A stretch of 41,544 nt of DNA from an uncultured Bacteroides sp. (GCA_934716785.1 CAKUYM010000009.1:1-41544), one strand, 5' to 3'; numbered from the stretch's first letter, positions 1-9,079 are shown. A program made the numbers and translations. The notes: generated from the sequence alone by a model not told the origin.

Positions 1-2
1 AA

Positions 3-194
3 AATACCATCTTACTGATTATCAGACAAAAAATATTTTATATAAGCAGAACAAAAGGATATTCCCGAAGTCAGGAGGCACAGCGGATGGGAGCCAACGG
101 TCGCAAACTGGCGGAACGGGAGTTTAATTTGGAACATTACAGCCGCGAATTGTCCGAAATACTGGTGGATACGGTAAAAACTTACCGCAAATAA
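3..194 (+). CDS. C-terminal end of a glycosyltransferase (partial)
   Basis: An open frame runs in from the left edge and stops at TAA 192-194, giving about 63 residues. The last 40 residues contain MGANGRKLAEREF, followed by an H-Y-S-rich helix. This resembles the C-terminal helix that closes many family-4 glycosyltransferases (R-M-G-x-N-G-R-x-L-x-E-x-x-F). The first 25 residues are AT-rich and do not resemble the family, so a divergent segment or a frame error near the edge is possible. It is followed 42 bp later by another glycosyltransferase, consistent with a polysaccharide biosynthesis cluster. Without the N-terminal part the assignment rests on one motif and on context. Confidence 0.55.
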   Translation, partial: NTILLIIRQKIFYISRTKGYSRSQEAQRMGANGRKLAEREFNLEHYSRELSEILVDTVKTYRK

Positions 195-236
195 CCATAG
201 ATTTACAACGAAAACCGTAACTTTGCATAAACTTTT

Positions 237-1508
237 ATGTCCATGAGGGTCCTGATTATAAATACATCCGAACGAATAGGCGGTGCAGCCATAGCGGCAA
301 GCCGACTGATGGAATCACTGAAAAACAACGGTATCAAAGCCAAAATGTTGGTTCGCGACAAGCAGACCGACCAGATTAGCGTTGTCGGTTTGAACCGCAA
401 CTGGCTGCAAGTGTGGAAATTCATGTGGGAACGTATCGTTATCTGGAGCGCCAACCGCTTTCGCCGCTACCACTTGTTTGACGTGGATATCGCCAATACG
501 GGAACAGATATCACATCGCTTCCCGAATTCAGGCAGGCCGATGTCATCCACCTGCACTGGATCAATCAGGGTATGCTCTCATTGAAGGATATACAGAAAA
601 TACTTACATCCGGCAAACCCATCGTATGGACAATGCACGACATGTGGCCATGTACGGGTATCTGCCACTATGCACGCGAATGTACGAACTATCAGCAGGA
701 ATGCCACAACTGCCCGTACATCTATAAAGGCGGAAGCAAGAGGGACTTGTCCTACCGTACGTTCCGTAAAAAACAAAAGCTATACAGCCTGGCGCCCATC
801 CACTTCGTGACCTGTAGCAGTTGGCTGAAGGAGAAAGCCAAAAGCAGTGCGCTGTTTGAAGGCAAAAGCGTTATCAATATCCCGAATGCCATCAATACCA
901 ATCTGTTCAAGCCGCAAGACAAGCTGAAGGCGCGTGCCAAGTTCATGCTGCCCGAAGACAAAAAGCTGATTCTATTCGGCTCGCTGAAGATTACCGACAA
1001 GCGAAAAGGAGGTGATTATCTGATTGCGGCCTGCAAACTGCTGGCAGAGAAGCATCCCGAATGGAAAGAGTCATTGGGGGTTGTCGTATTCGGCAATGAG
1101 TCACAGCAATTGCAGGAGGCATTGCCTTTCCGCGTCTACCCGCTTCCTTACATCAAGAACGAGCACCAGGTGGTGGATATCTATAATGCCGTAGACCTCT
1201 TCGCCATCCCGTCTCTGGAAGAGAACCTTCCCAATATGATTATGGAAGCGATGGCTTGCGGAGTGCCCTGCGTAGGATTCAACGTTGGCGGTATCCCCGA
1301 AATGATAGACCACCTGCATAACGGCTATGTGGCACAATATAAATCTTCGGAGGACTTTGCCAACGGCATACATTGGATATTGACAGAGCCGGAGTATGAC
1401 GAACTTTCCGCACAAGCCTGCCGCAAGGTATTAGGCAACTATTCGGAGAGCATCATCGCCAAGAAATATACAGATGTCTACAACAAAATAACGGGAAAAT
1501 ATGCATAG
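237..1508 (+). CDS. Glycosyltransferase family 4
   Basis: A 423-residue GT-B fold glycosyltransferase, expected to transfer a sugar from a nucleotide-sugar donor to a growing cell-surface glycan at the cytoplasmic face. The N-terminus starts with MRVLIINTSERIGGAA, a typical GT4 opening with the Gly-rich loop. The C-terminal domain carries the donor-binding signature PSLEENLPNMIMEAMACGVP with the conserved E-x7-E spacing, then GGIPEMI. A middle segment rich in Cys and His (C-H-Y-A-R-E-C, then C-H-N-C) around residues 140-160 is seen in a subset of bacterial GT4 enzymes. The start could be ATG 237 or ATG 243. A TAnnTTTG-like -7 (TAACTTTG, 218-225) lies so close that the leader would be only a few bases. 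It overlaps the next GT by 8 bp, indicating one operon. Sugar specificity cannot be read. Confidence 0.9.
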   Translation: MSMRVLIINTSERIGGAAIAASRLMESLKNNGIKAKMLVRDKQTDQISVVGLNRNWLQVWKFMWERIVIWSANRFRRYHLFDVDIANTGTDITSLPEFRQADVIHLHWINQGMLSLKDIQKILTSGKPIVWTMHDMWPCTGICHYARECTNYQQECHNCPYIYKGGSKRDLSYRTFRKKQKLYSLAPIHFVTCSSWLKEKAKSSALFEGKSVINIPNAINTNLFKPQDKLKARAKFMLPEDKKLILFGSLKITDKRKGGDYLIAACKLLAEKHPEWKESLGVVVFGNESQQLQEALPFRVYPLPYIKNEHQVVDIYNAVDLFAIPSLEENLPNMIMEAMACGVPCVGFNVGGIPEMIDHLHNGYVAQYKSSEDFANGIHWILTEPEYDELSAQACRKVLGNYSESIIAKKYTDVYNKITGKYA

Positions 1509-2250
1509 CATCCACCCTACTCTCAAGTTCTCGATTATCACGGTGACATACAACGCTGAGAAGGTGCTGGAGGACACCATCCAAAGTGTCATCTCGCAAA
1601 CGTACCATCACATTGAGTATATCATCGTGGACGGAGCTTCCAAGGATGGGACTTTGGCCATCATCGACCGGTACCGCTCGCGGATACACACCGTAGTGAG
1701 CGAACCGGACAAAGGGCTGTATGATGCCATGAACAAAGGAATCGCCCTTGCCAGTGGTGATTATCTCTGCTTTCTGAACGCAGGCGATTGTTTTCATGAG
1801 GATGACACCCTGCAACAGATGGCACATAGCATCACCGACAACGAGCTGCCCGATGTGCTTTACGGAGAAACGGCCATCGTAGACAAAGACGGGCACTTCC
1901 TGCACATGCGCAGGCACTCAGCACCGGAAACGCTCAACTGGAAAAGTTTCAAGCAGGGAATGTTGGTCTGCCACCAAGCATTCTTCCCCCGCCACACACT
2001 GGTGGAGCCGTATGACCTGCACTATCGTTTTTCAGCCGATTTCGACTGGTGCATCCGCATCATGAAGAAAGCGCGCACACTCCATAATACCCATTTAACG
2101 ATTATAGACTATCTGGACGAAGGGATGACTACCCGAAACCGGAAGGCGTCTCTTAAAGAAAGATTTCGTATCATGACCAAGCATTATGGGCTGCTCAGCA
2201 CCGTAGCGCATCATGCCTGGTTTGTCCTGCGGTTAATAACGCGACACTGA
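1501..2250 (+). CDS. Glycosyltransferase family 2
   Basis: A 249-residue GT-A fold enzyme. Residues 10-60 hold the family start FSIITVTYNAEKVLEDTI and the donor-binding segment IIVDGASKDGT. Near residue 95 there is FLNAGDCF, in place of the DxD metal-binding site, and near residue 180 an FSADFDWCIRI segment typical of colanic-acid type GT2 enzymes. No transmembrane segment is evident, so it is probably peripheral on the inner face of the cytoplasmic membrane. It overlaps the upstream GT4 gene by 8 bp and ends 2 bp before the start of the ECF sigma factor gene, so transcription is probably continuous with both. Its acceptor and donor are unknown. Confidence 0.9.
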   Translation: MHSIHPTLKFSIITVTYNAEKVLEDTIQSVISQTYHHIEYIIVDGASKDGTLAIIDRYRSRIHTVVSEPDKGLYDAMNKGIALASGDYLCFLNAGDCFHEDDTLQQMAHSITDNELPDVLYGETAIVDKDGHFLHMRRHSAPETLNWKSFKQGMLVCHQAFFPRHTLVEPYDLHYRFSADFDWCIRIMKKARTLHNTHLTIIDYLDEGMTTRNRKASLKERFRIMTKHYGLLSTVAHHAWFVLRLITRH

Positions 2251-2252
2251 TT

Positions 2253-2762
2253 ATGACTTATTCAAAAGAGAAGAAGTATAAAGATTTTGAAACGCTGTTC
2301 CGAACAAATTATTCCCGGCTATATTTCTACGCATTCAATTTGGTCAACGATCAGGAATGCGCGGAAGACATCGTTGCGGACACTTTCAGTTATTTATGGG
2401 AAAACTATGACACGGTGGTGGGAGACATCTCGCCACTGCCTTTATTATATTCGCTGATTCGCAACAGTTGCATCGACCATCTGCGCCACCGCGACGTGCA
2501 GAGCCGATATGCTTCCAATATTTCCCAAAATCCCGAATACTGGATGGAAAGCAATGACGACGAGGAGCACCAGGAGCGTATCTCCCGGATAATGGCTGCC
2601 ATCAACCAGCTCCCGCCGCAAACCCGCAAGGTATTCGAAGCCTGTTTCCTCCATGGGAAAAAATACAAAGAAACGGCAGAAGAGATGGGCATCACGGTCA
2701 ACACCGTAAAGACTCTTATATCCAGAGCTTTATCTTTTATCAGGACTAAAACGGAGAAATAA
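2253..2762 (+). CDS. ECF RNA polymerase sigma factor (Bacteroidetes FecI-like)
   Basis: A 169-residue extracytoplasmic-function sigma factor. Region 2 spans about residues 12-80 (LFRTNYSRLYFYAFNLV, then ECAEDIVADTFSYLWEN) and binds core polymerase and the -10 element. Region 4 spans about 110-165 (LPPQTRKVFEACFLHGKKYK, then ITVNTVKTLISRAL) and is the helix-turn-helix that reads the -35. It is followed 76 bp later by a FecR-type anti-sigma gene, then by TlpA, SusC and SusD genes, the standard arrangement for an outer-membrane-signal regulated uptake locus. The start codon lies only 2 bp after the stop of the GT2 gene, which is unusual and suggests basal transcription from the glycosyltransferase operon. 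No copy of the proposed ECF promoter was seen directly before it. Confidence 0.95.
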   Translation: MTYSKEKKYKDFETLFRTNYSRLYFYAFNLVNDQECAEDIVADTFSYLWENYDTVVGDISPLPLLYSLIRNSCIDHLRHRDVQSRYASNISQNPEYWMESNDDEEHQERISRIMAAINQLPPQTRKVFEACFLHGKKYKETAEEMGITVNTVKTLISRALSFIRTKTEK

Positions 2763-2797
2763 AAAACAGCGAACAAGTACAAAAAAGCAGTTCCATT

Positions 2798-2827
2798 GTC
2801 ACCCTTTTCCTTAAGTATAACGTAATA
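2798..2827 (+). promoter_or_regulatory. Proposed ECF-sigma promoter of fecR
   Basis: GTCACCC (2798-2804), a 16-base spacer, then CGTAATA (2821-2827), ending 11 bases before the fecR ATG. The same two heptamers with the same 16-base spacer recur before susC (5337-5366). Two exact matches at identical spacing, each before a gene of the sigma regulon, support a -35/-10 pair recognised by the adjacent ECF sigma factor. This is inferred from sequence only. Confidence 0.7.
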
Positions 2828-2838
2828 GTATATAGATT

Positions 2839-4002
2839 ATGAAAACAAAAGAGCAACCCATACAGGAGCAAGATTATGAATATGCCTTACGGGCATTGGA
2901 CGACAGGGAATTCCGCCTGTCGGAGGAGTTCATTGTCTGGCTCGAAGAGGAATCTCATCGTATCCTGTTCCGGGAAATGATGGACAGCCGGGAGGCCTTG
3001 ATGAACCTGAATCCCCCAATGACGCCGGATATAGAGAAAATCTGGAGACGGGTAGACCCACATCGCAAGGTTTCATCTGCCAAGAGTTTCTATGTATGGG
3101 CGGCAAGTGCGGCAGCCGTCGCATTGCTCATTATCGGTTATTCATTCTTCTCTGCCACGGAAGAAATTCCTCGTGCAGAGACAGCGGTTGTCTTTCCCGC
3201 TGCTGAAAACGGGCAAAGTGTGGAGTTACAGACCGGTGACGGGCAGGTTGTTCCAATCACCGATCTGACAGACAAACAATTAATAGCGCACACCGGGGCT
3301 CAACTGACAGATGAGTCCCTCAGATATCAAAATGCCACCCAAACGGAAGAACCGGTGGATATACATATATTGAGCACACCAAGAGGAAGGAATTTCAAAC
3401 TCGTGCTGGAAGACGGAACTGAGGTGTGGCTGAATGCGGAAAGCAAGTTGCACTACCCCAACCGCTTCACCGGCAACGAGCGGAAAGTGGAGTTGGAAGG
3501 TGAAGCCTTTTTCCATGTAGCCAAAGATGCCGCCCACCCCTTCGTCGTGAAAAGCGGCACCGCCGAAACACGGGTATTGGGAACAGAATTCAACTTCCGT
3601 GCCTATCCGGACGAGAGCAGGCATGTGACATTGGTATCGGGCAGTGTCATCGTGTCCGACTCACGGAAAGAGAATGAGCTGCGGCTCGCCCCCGGCGAAA
3701 GTGTGCCTCTGGATGAAAACGACTCGATGCTAATCCCACGCAAAGTGGATATCAAAGAGTACATAGCTTGGAAAGAGGACCTGTTCTGCTTCAGAGAAGC
3801 GCAATTGGTAGAGATCATGAAAGCCATCGGACGCTGGTACAACTTAGCGATCGTTTTCACGGATGAAGCGTCTATGCACTATCACTTCAACTTCTGGGCA
3901 GAACGCACCGACAGTCCGGAACAGGTTCTCAAACTTCTCAATCAGGTAGGAAAAGTAAAGGCCACTCTTGAGGGTGACCGGATTACTATAGGTAAATTAT
4001 AA
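2839..4002 (+). CDS. FecR family anti-sigma factor / signal transducer
   Basis: A 387-residue inner-membrane regulator. Residues 1-80 form the cytoplasmic sigma-binding part. One transmembrane segment lies at about 84-103 (VWAASAAAVALLIIGYSFFS). The periplasmic FecR domain follows (about 175-275, including LSTPRGRNFKLVLEDGTEVW and GEAFFHVAKDAAHPFVV), then a C-terminal DUF4974-like domain (about 315-387). In this family the periplasmic part contacts the STN domain of a TonB-dependent receptor, here the SusC protein encoded 1.4 kb downstream, and in response releases or activates the sigma factor encoded just upstream. A proposed ECF promoter precedes it, implying positive autoregulation. The TlpA gene starts 11 bp after its stop. 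Confidence 0.95.
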   Translation: MKTKEQPIQEQDYEYALRALDDREFRLSEEFIVWLEEESHRILFREMMDSREALMNLNPPMTPDIEKIWRRVDPHRKVSSAKSFYVWAASAAAVALLIIGYSFFSATEEIPRAETAVVFPAAENGQSVELQTGDGQVVPITDLTDKQLIAHTGAQLTDESLRYQNATQTEEPVDIHILSTPRGRNFKLVLEDGTEVWLNAESKLHYPNRFTGNERKVELEGEAFFHVAKDAAHPFVVKSGTAETRVLGTEFNFRAYPDESRHVTLVSGSVIVSDSRKENELRLAPGESVPLDENDSMLIPRKVDIKEYIAWKEDLFCFREAQLVEIMKAIGRWYNLAIVFTDEASMHYHFNFWAERTDSPEQVLKLLNQVGKVKATLEGDRITIGKL

Positions 4003-4013
4003 AAAAGAGAATA

Positions 4014-5153
4014 ATGAATACGAAAAGATTTTATGGACTTTGTTTCCTGCTATCTGCCATCTCACTGGTTACGGTAGCACAAGTGCCGTACAAGATTACG
4101 GGAACTTGGAATAATGGAGCCGGGAAAACTGTTTATTTGCAGAAATACATCACAACCGACAGCCTGCTGACCGTTGATTCGGTAAAGGTTGCACAGGATT
4201 TTTCTTTTGCCTTGAAAGGGCAAGTAGAAGAAGAACAACGCATGGCTATCAGGTGTACTCCCAAAAACAAAGCTGAAATCTTTGTCGGCACAGTGCCTTT
4301 GCAGGTCAGTATACAGGAAGAGACCATGACCGACAAAAAAGGAAAGACGCGCAATGTATGCCAGATAACGGTGAAAGGAGATCACGAACAGGATGTGCTG
4401 AAGTCGGGCGAGGAACTTTCCACGACTGCATCCTTCTTCCAGTTAGGCAAGATGATTGCCTTGTCGCAAGCGATGGATTCCAAGGATACGACAGCAATGG
4501 ATTCCGCAAAGTATAAAGTGGCGGTGATAGACAGCCTCATCACGAAGTCCGTACAGAACTATATGGATTCGACCCGCAACGACGTTGCATCCACCTACTT
4601 CTTTGAACGTTATCTGATGAACAACAAGACACTGGACGAGGTTCTCGCCTTTTATGCCAACCTGACCGACCGGGTCAAGAAATCAGCTCCCGGAGTAGCT
4701 TTAAGAAAGAAGATTGACGAGATGGAGCAAGTGAATGTAGGCGGTATGGCTCCCAACTTCAAGCTGATGACTCCGGAAGGCAAAGAATTTTCTCTTTATG
4801 ACCTGCGCGGACGTATCGTTCTGTTGGACTTTTGGGCTTCCTGGTGCGGTCCCTGTCTGGCGGAAGTGCCCAACCTGAAGGCTATCTACGAGAAATACCA
4901 CGACAAGGGATTGGAAATCCTCGGTGTATCTCTTGATGAGAAAGAAGCTGCTTGGAAGGGGGCCATCGAAAGGAAAGGACTGACCTGGAAACACGTATCC
5001 TCACTCAAAGGATGGAAGTGCCCCGTAGCAAAACGGTTCAAAGTGACAGGAATTCCCCGTATGTATATCATCAACGCTCAAGGAAAAATCATCGCACAAG
5101 ACTTGCGTGGTGAAAGACTTGCTCAGAAAATGGATGAACTCTTCTCAAAATAA
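4014..5153 (+). CDS. TlpA-like thioredoxin-fold protein with N-terminal DUF4369
   Basis: A 379-residue secreted protein. The N-terminus has a Sec signal peptide (RFYGLCFLLSAISLVTVA, cleavage likely before QVP). Residues about 25-120 form the DUF4369 beta domain, beginning QVPYKITGTW. After a helical linker, residues about 240-379 form an AhpC/TSA-thioredoxin domain with WASWCGPC (Cys278, Cys281) and a cis-proline loop near TGIPRMYII. The active-site pair is intact, so it can act as a periplasmic thiol-disulfide oxidoreductase; its partner is unknown. A third cysteine in GWKCPVAKRF, just before the cis-Pro loop, recurs in the paralogue at 11701. It follows fecR by 11 bp and ends at a hairpin terminator, so it may be expressed apart from susC. 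Confidence 0.9.
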   Translation: MNTKRFYGLCFLLSAISLVTVAQVPYKITGTWNNGAGKTVYLQKYITTDSLLTVDSVKVAQDFSFALKGQVEEEQRMAIRCTPKNKAEIFVGTVPLQVSIQEETMTDKKGKTRNVCQITVKGDHEQDVLKSGEELSTTASFFQLGKMIALSQAMDSKDTTAMDSAKYKVAVIDSLITKSVQNYMDSTRNDVASTYFFERYLMNNKTLDEVLAFYANLTDRVKKSAPGVALRKKIDEMEQVNVGGMAPNFKLMTPEGKEFSLYDLRGRIVLLDFWASWCGPCLAEVPNLKAIYEKYHDKGLEILGVSLDEKEAAWKGAIERKGLTWKHVSSLKGWKCPVAKRFKVTGIPRMYIINAQGKIIAQDLRGERLAQKMDELFSK

Positions 5154-5176
5154 TCATTCTACGTAATTTTATAAAG

Positions 5177-5217
5177 ACTGCCATATAGTTAGAGAAATAC
5201 TACTATATGGCAGTTTA
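5177..5217 (+). terminator. Rho-independent terminator after the TlpA gene
   Basis: A perfect 12-bp inverted repeat, ACTGCCATATAG (5177-5188) and CTATATGGCAGT (5203-5214), with a 14-base loop and a short T run. It lies 24 bp after the TlpA stop codon and separates the sigma/fecR/tlpA unit from susC. Confidence 0.7.
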
Positions 5218-5248
5218 CATATATTCGCACCTTACACTTTGCAACACA

Positions 5249-5278
5249 ATCACCCGTCTTTCCGTTCAGCAGTATCTT
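5249..5278 (+). promoter_or_regulatory. Degenerate second copy of the ECF promoter before susC
   Basis: ATCACCCGTCTTTCCGTTCA at 5249-5268 closely matches the -35 and the first part of the spacer of the better copy at 5337, but at the expected -10 position it has GTATCTT instead of CGTAATA. It lies 88 bp upstream of that copy. It may be a decayed duplicate or an extra sigma or regulator contact site. Confidence 0.35.
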
Positions 5279-5336
5279 TCACGAAAAAGAAAGAAAAGCC
5301 AATTGCGCACTTTTCTCTAAAAAAAGTTTCTTTTTT

Positions 5337-5366
5337 GTCACCCGTCTTCCGGTTCAAAACGTAATA
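5337..5366 (+). promoter_or_regulatory. Proposed ECF-sigma promoter of susC
   Basis: GTCACCC (5337-5343), a 16-base spacer, then CGTAATA (5360-5366), about 85 bp before the susC ATG. The -35 and -10 heptamers and the spacer length equal those before fecR at 2798-2827, although the spacers differ in sequence. A terminator lies between the previous gene and this site, so susC needs its own promoter. Confidence 0.7.
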
Positions 5367-5451
5367 AAGACATAGAAGCCTTAAAAAAGCTTATGAGAGA
5401 GTTATAATCGGAGCTATAAACCGAGTTTCGTCGAACACTAAAAGCACAATC

Positions 5452-8400
5452 ATGGTGAAAATTGAGACTGATTCCTCCAGAAGGAATAAAAGCGATCACT
5501 TTGTTGCGAGAACGTTTTGGTTACTGCTTAGCCTGCTCGTTTTCAACGCCAATGTCATGGCGCAACAAAGCGAAAAGAAAATCACGTTAGAGTTTAAGAA
5601 TGAACGCTTGGCTTCAGCCTTTAAGAAGATAGAGGATGCGAGCGGTTACAAGTTTATCTTCAATTATGAAGATATCTTTATTTATGGCGTCACCGGAACC
5701 ATCAAGGACAAGACCATTACCGAAACCTTGAATGAGGTCATAGGCAACAAGCCTCTAACCTATAAGATAGACGGCAAGTTCATTACGATAGCTCTCAAGC
5801 CCGGAAGCCCGGAGGCAAAAGCAAAAGCCAAACTTTGCAACCTGAACGGTATCGTGGTAGATAAGGACAAACAACCGTTGCCCGGAGCACACGTCATTAT
5901 AGAAGGTACCAAGTGGGTGACTACCACCGACATAAACGGGGCATACAGTTTCCCCATGGAGAATGATGCCGACTATACCCTGAGGGTGTCTTACTTAGGT
6001 ATGGAGACGCAGCAGGTAAAGGTCTCCATAAAGCCGGGTGTCGATAATCTCAAAGTTGCTCCTATCGTAATGAAAGAAAATGACGCTGCATTGAATGAAG
6101 TTGTCATCACCGGATATCAGGTGATGAGCCGGCGGGAGTCTGCAAGCGCCATTTCATCCATAAAGGCGGCGGATATCATGGTGCAGGGCGTGAGCTCTAT
6201 CGACCAGATGCTGCAAGGTACCATACCGGGCATGGCTGTGATGAACACCTCCGGAGAACCGAGCGCCACACCTAAGATCCGTATCCGCGGCAACGCCACC
6301 ATCAACGGAAATAAATCGCCTGTATGGGTGGTAGACGGTGTGATTCTGGAACAGGACGTTCCTTTCACCGCATCGGATATCAACAGTGAGGATGCCGAGT
6401 ACCTGATCGGTAATGCCATATCGGGAGTGAATCCGCAGGATATTGAAAGCATCACTGTATTGAAAGATGCGTCGGCAACCGCCATCTATGGTGTAAAGGC
6501 TGCCAACGGAGTCATTGTAGTGACTACCAAAAAAGGAAAAAGCGGTCGGCCGGTCATTACTTATAACGGTAATGTCACACTGAACACACGCCCCTCTTAT
6601 TCCAATTATCATCAGATGAACTCTCAGGAACGTGTGGCATTCTCCAAGCAACTGGTCGATGCCGGATACAACTTCGGACGTACTCCATACGGCCCTACTT
6701 ACGAGGGTGCCTATGAGGCCTTGATGAACAAAGAGATCACCTTGGATGAGTTTAAATCAGAGGTTGGTGCCATGCAAACAAGAAACACCGACTGGTTCAA
6801 ACACCTGTTCCGCAACAGCGTCACGCATACACACAGCGTGAGTGTGTCCGGCGGCACGGATAAAATGACTTATTACATCTCGGCAGGTTATCAGAATGTC
6901 GAAGGTGCCGCCAAAGGGTCGGATACTGAAAAAATCAGCACTTTGGCAAAGATGACGATGGATATCAACAAGCACATCAGTTTCACCGCCAAGGTGGATT
7001 TCACCAATACGTCCAATAGAGGATACAGCTCTTCTGTCAATCCTTTCGACTACGCCTATAACAAGTCAAGGACTATTCCTGCTTTCAACAGTGACGGTTC
7101 ATACTATATGACCTATGAAAAGGCAGGAAGCGTCAGTACGAAATCTATCGGTTATAATATCCTCAAAGAACTGGACAATACGGGCAAGTCATCACAACTG
7201 GATGATTTCAATGCCTTGCTCCAACTGGATGTGAACATCATCAGCGGACTGAAGTACACCGGTACATTCTCTTACCACAACTCGAATACGGCACAAAGAG
7301 ACTGGGCCACCGAGCAGTCCTACTACATAAGCGACATCAGAGGATGGGATTATGGCATGTACACCCCCTATGACACTGATATGTACAACTCCTCCGCACT
7401 TCCCTACGGCGGCGTGCTATCTCAGTCCAATCTGCGCAAGACCGGCTATACCATCCGAAACCAAGTGAGCTACAACAAAGTATTCGGCGGATACCATCAC
7501 GTCAATGTCATGGCGGGAACGGAAGCACGCCGGAACGCTTATAAGGGTGTAAGCATCACAGGCTACGGCTGGACTCCGGAATTTGGAGAGAAGTTTGACC
7601 CGGTGATAACCGAGCTCTTCACCAGCCAATACATACAGAAGGGACGAACTCTTCCTACCAATACCAATTCTTTCACGCAGGTGGTCTCCTTCTATGGCGT
7701 GGCTTCCTACTCTTATGACAACCGCTATATCCTGAACGCCAATATCCGCTCAGACGGTTCCAACAAGTTCGGCAGCAACCCCAAGTATCGCTGGTTGCCC
7801 ACCTACTCGTTTGCTGTGAAATGGAATCTGATGAACGAAGCATTCATGAAAGACGCTTCATGGATAGACAATTTAGCTTTCAGAGGTTCTTACGGTATTC
7901 AAGGAAATATCCACGAAGATTCATCGCCATATCTGATAATTACTACCGGAGACAGATGGGAGAATATTCCGACTTCAAGCATCCGCTTATTGCCCAATCC
8001 CGACTTGAGATGGGAAAAGACACGTTCCTGGAATGCCGCACTCGACTTCTCTATACTGGAAGACCGGATAAGAGGTGGAGTAGATGTCTACGGCAAAAAG
8101 ACGTCAGACTTGATTATGAGTAAGACGGTGGCCTCATCCAACGGAAGAAACCTGCTATACTATAACTCCGGAAAAATGACCAACAAGGGAGTGGAAGGCT
8201 TCATCAATGTAGGACTTTTAAAGAAAAAAGACTGGGAATGGAGAATCGGAATGAACTTCAGCCGTAATATCAATAAAATCACCTATGCCAACCCTGAGGA
8301 CTTGAGCGATGTCGAAATTGTAGATAATATGCTGAGCGGCAGTCTGGCAATAGAGGGAGCTCCCATCGGTTCTCTTTATGCGTATGAATTTGCCGGCATC

Positions 8401-9060
8401 AATCAAGACAATGGCTATGCCATGTTCTATACGAAAGATGGCAGGAAGTCAATCAGAGGTTCGAAAACAGATATGAAGTTGGTGCGTTGCGGTTCTATTT
8501 TCCCGAAACTGACCGGCGGATTCGACACACAGCTTCGGTATAAGGACTTCTCTCTGTCCATGAATTTCACATATAGCATAGGAAGTGTGGCACGGATTCC
8601 CAATTATTACGCAAACAACGCACACTATATAGACCCGTTGAGCAACCTTTCTACCGACTGGCTGAAATGCTGGCACAAGACCGGAGACCAGACTATCTAC
8701 CCGGCACCGTATAACAGCACTGCACTGACCAACTACTTCGGAACGGAAGCAGGAGCTGCCTACGACACTTATGATACGACGATGAAAGGAAGAGTGGTCT
8801 ATCCGTATGAAATGTACAATTACAGCGACATCAGAGTGGCAAAGGCCGACTTCCTCAAGCTGAAGCTCGTTTCGCTGAGCTATAACTTCCCTAAAAAGAT
8901 GTTGGAGCCGCTGAATGTCAACAGCCTGCTGCTGCGTTTCCAAGTGACCAACTTATTCACTATCGCAGACAAGAAGTGGAACGGGCTGGATCCGGAGACA
9001 AACGGGGCCAATATCCCCGCACTGCCGACATTCAGCTTAGGAGTAAATGTATCATTTTAA
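5452..9060 (+). CDS. SusC/RagA family TonB-dependent outer-membrane transporter with STN domain
   Basis: A 1202-residue outer-membrane receptor. After a signal peptide (cleavage near VMAQQ) comes an STN domain (about 44-115, ITLEFKNERLASAFKKIEDA) used for trans-envelope signalling to FecR. Next are a carboxypeptidase-regulatory-like domain (about 130-215, LNGIVVDKDKQPLPGAHVII), the plug (about 220-360, with VDGVILE and the DIESITVLKDASATAIYG box), and a 22-stranded barrel ending with terminal Phe (FSLGVNVSF). It imports a ligand delivered with SusD across the outer membrane using TonB energy. The STN domain fits the sigma/FecR pair upstream. The susD gene follows after 19 bp. The substrate cannot be inferred from this protein. 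Confidence 0.96.
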   Translation: MVKIETDSSRRNKSDHFVARTFWLLLSLLVFNANVMAQQSEKKITLEFKNERLASAFKKIEDASGYKFIFNYEDIFIYGVTGTIKDKTITETLNEVIGNKPLTYKIDGKFITIALKPGSPEAKAKAKLCNLNGIVVDKDKQPLPGAHVIIEGTKWVTTTDINGAYSFPMENDADYTLRVSYLGMETQQVKVSIKPGVDNLKVAPIVMKENDAALNEVVITGYQVMSRRESASAISSIKAADIMVQGVSSIDQMLQGTIPGMAVMNTSGEPSATPKIRIRGNATINGNKSPVWVVDGVILEQDVPFTASDINSEDAEYLIGNAISGVNPQDIESITVLKDASATAIYGVKAANGVIVVTTKKGKSGRPVITYNGNVTLNTRPSYSNYHQMNSQERVAFSKQLVDAGYNFGRTPYGPTYEGAYEALMNKEITLDEFKSEVGAMQTRNTDWFKHLFRNSVTHTHSVSVSGGTDKMTYYISAGYQNVEGAAKGSDTEKISTLAKMTMDINKHISFTAKVDFTNTSNRGYSSSVNPFDYAYNKSRTIPAFNSDGSYYMTYEKAGSVSTKSIGYNILKELDNTGKSSQLDDFNALLQLDVNIISGLKYTGTFSYHNSNTAQRDWATEQSYYISDIRGWDYGMYTPYDTDMYNSSALPYGGVLSQSNLRKTGYTIRNQVSYNKVFGGYHHVNVMAGTEARRNAYKGVSITGYGWTPEFGEKFDPVITELFTSQYIQKGRTLPTNTNSFTQVVSFYGVASYSYDNRYILNANIRSDGSNKFGSNPKYRWLPTYSFAVKWNLMNEAFMKDASWIDNLAFRGSYGIQGNIHEDSSPYLIITTGDRWENIPTSSIRLLPNPDLRWEKTRSWNAALDFSILEDRIRGGVDVYGKKTSDLIMSKTVASSNGRNLLYYNSGKMTNKGVEGFINVGLLKKKDWEWRIGMNFSRNINKITYANPEDLSDVEIVDNMLSGSLAIEGAPIGSLYAYEFAGINQDNGYAMFYTKDGRKSIRGSKTDMKLVRCGSIFPKLTGGFDTQLRYKDFSLSMNFTYSIGSVARIPNYYANNAHYIDPLSNLSTDWLKCWHKTGDQTIYPAPYNSTALTNYFGTEAGAAYDTYDTTMKGRVVYPYEMYNYSDIRVAKADFLKLKLVSLSYNFPKKMLEPLNVNSLLLRFQVTNLFTIADKKWNGLDPETNGANIPALPTFSLGVNVSF

Positions 9061-9079
9061 CATCAAACAGCTAAGAATC

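Noticed and set aside
218..225. TAACTTTG as promoter of the GT4 gene
   Set aside because: Fits the -7 consensus but leaves a leader of only a few bases and has no -33, so it is not listed as a feature.
6117..6651. Overlapping minus-strand frames of 122 and 165 codons
   Set aside because: Shadows of the SusC plug-domain region.
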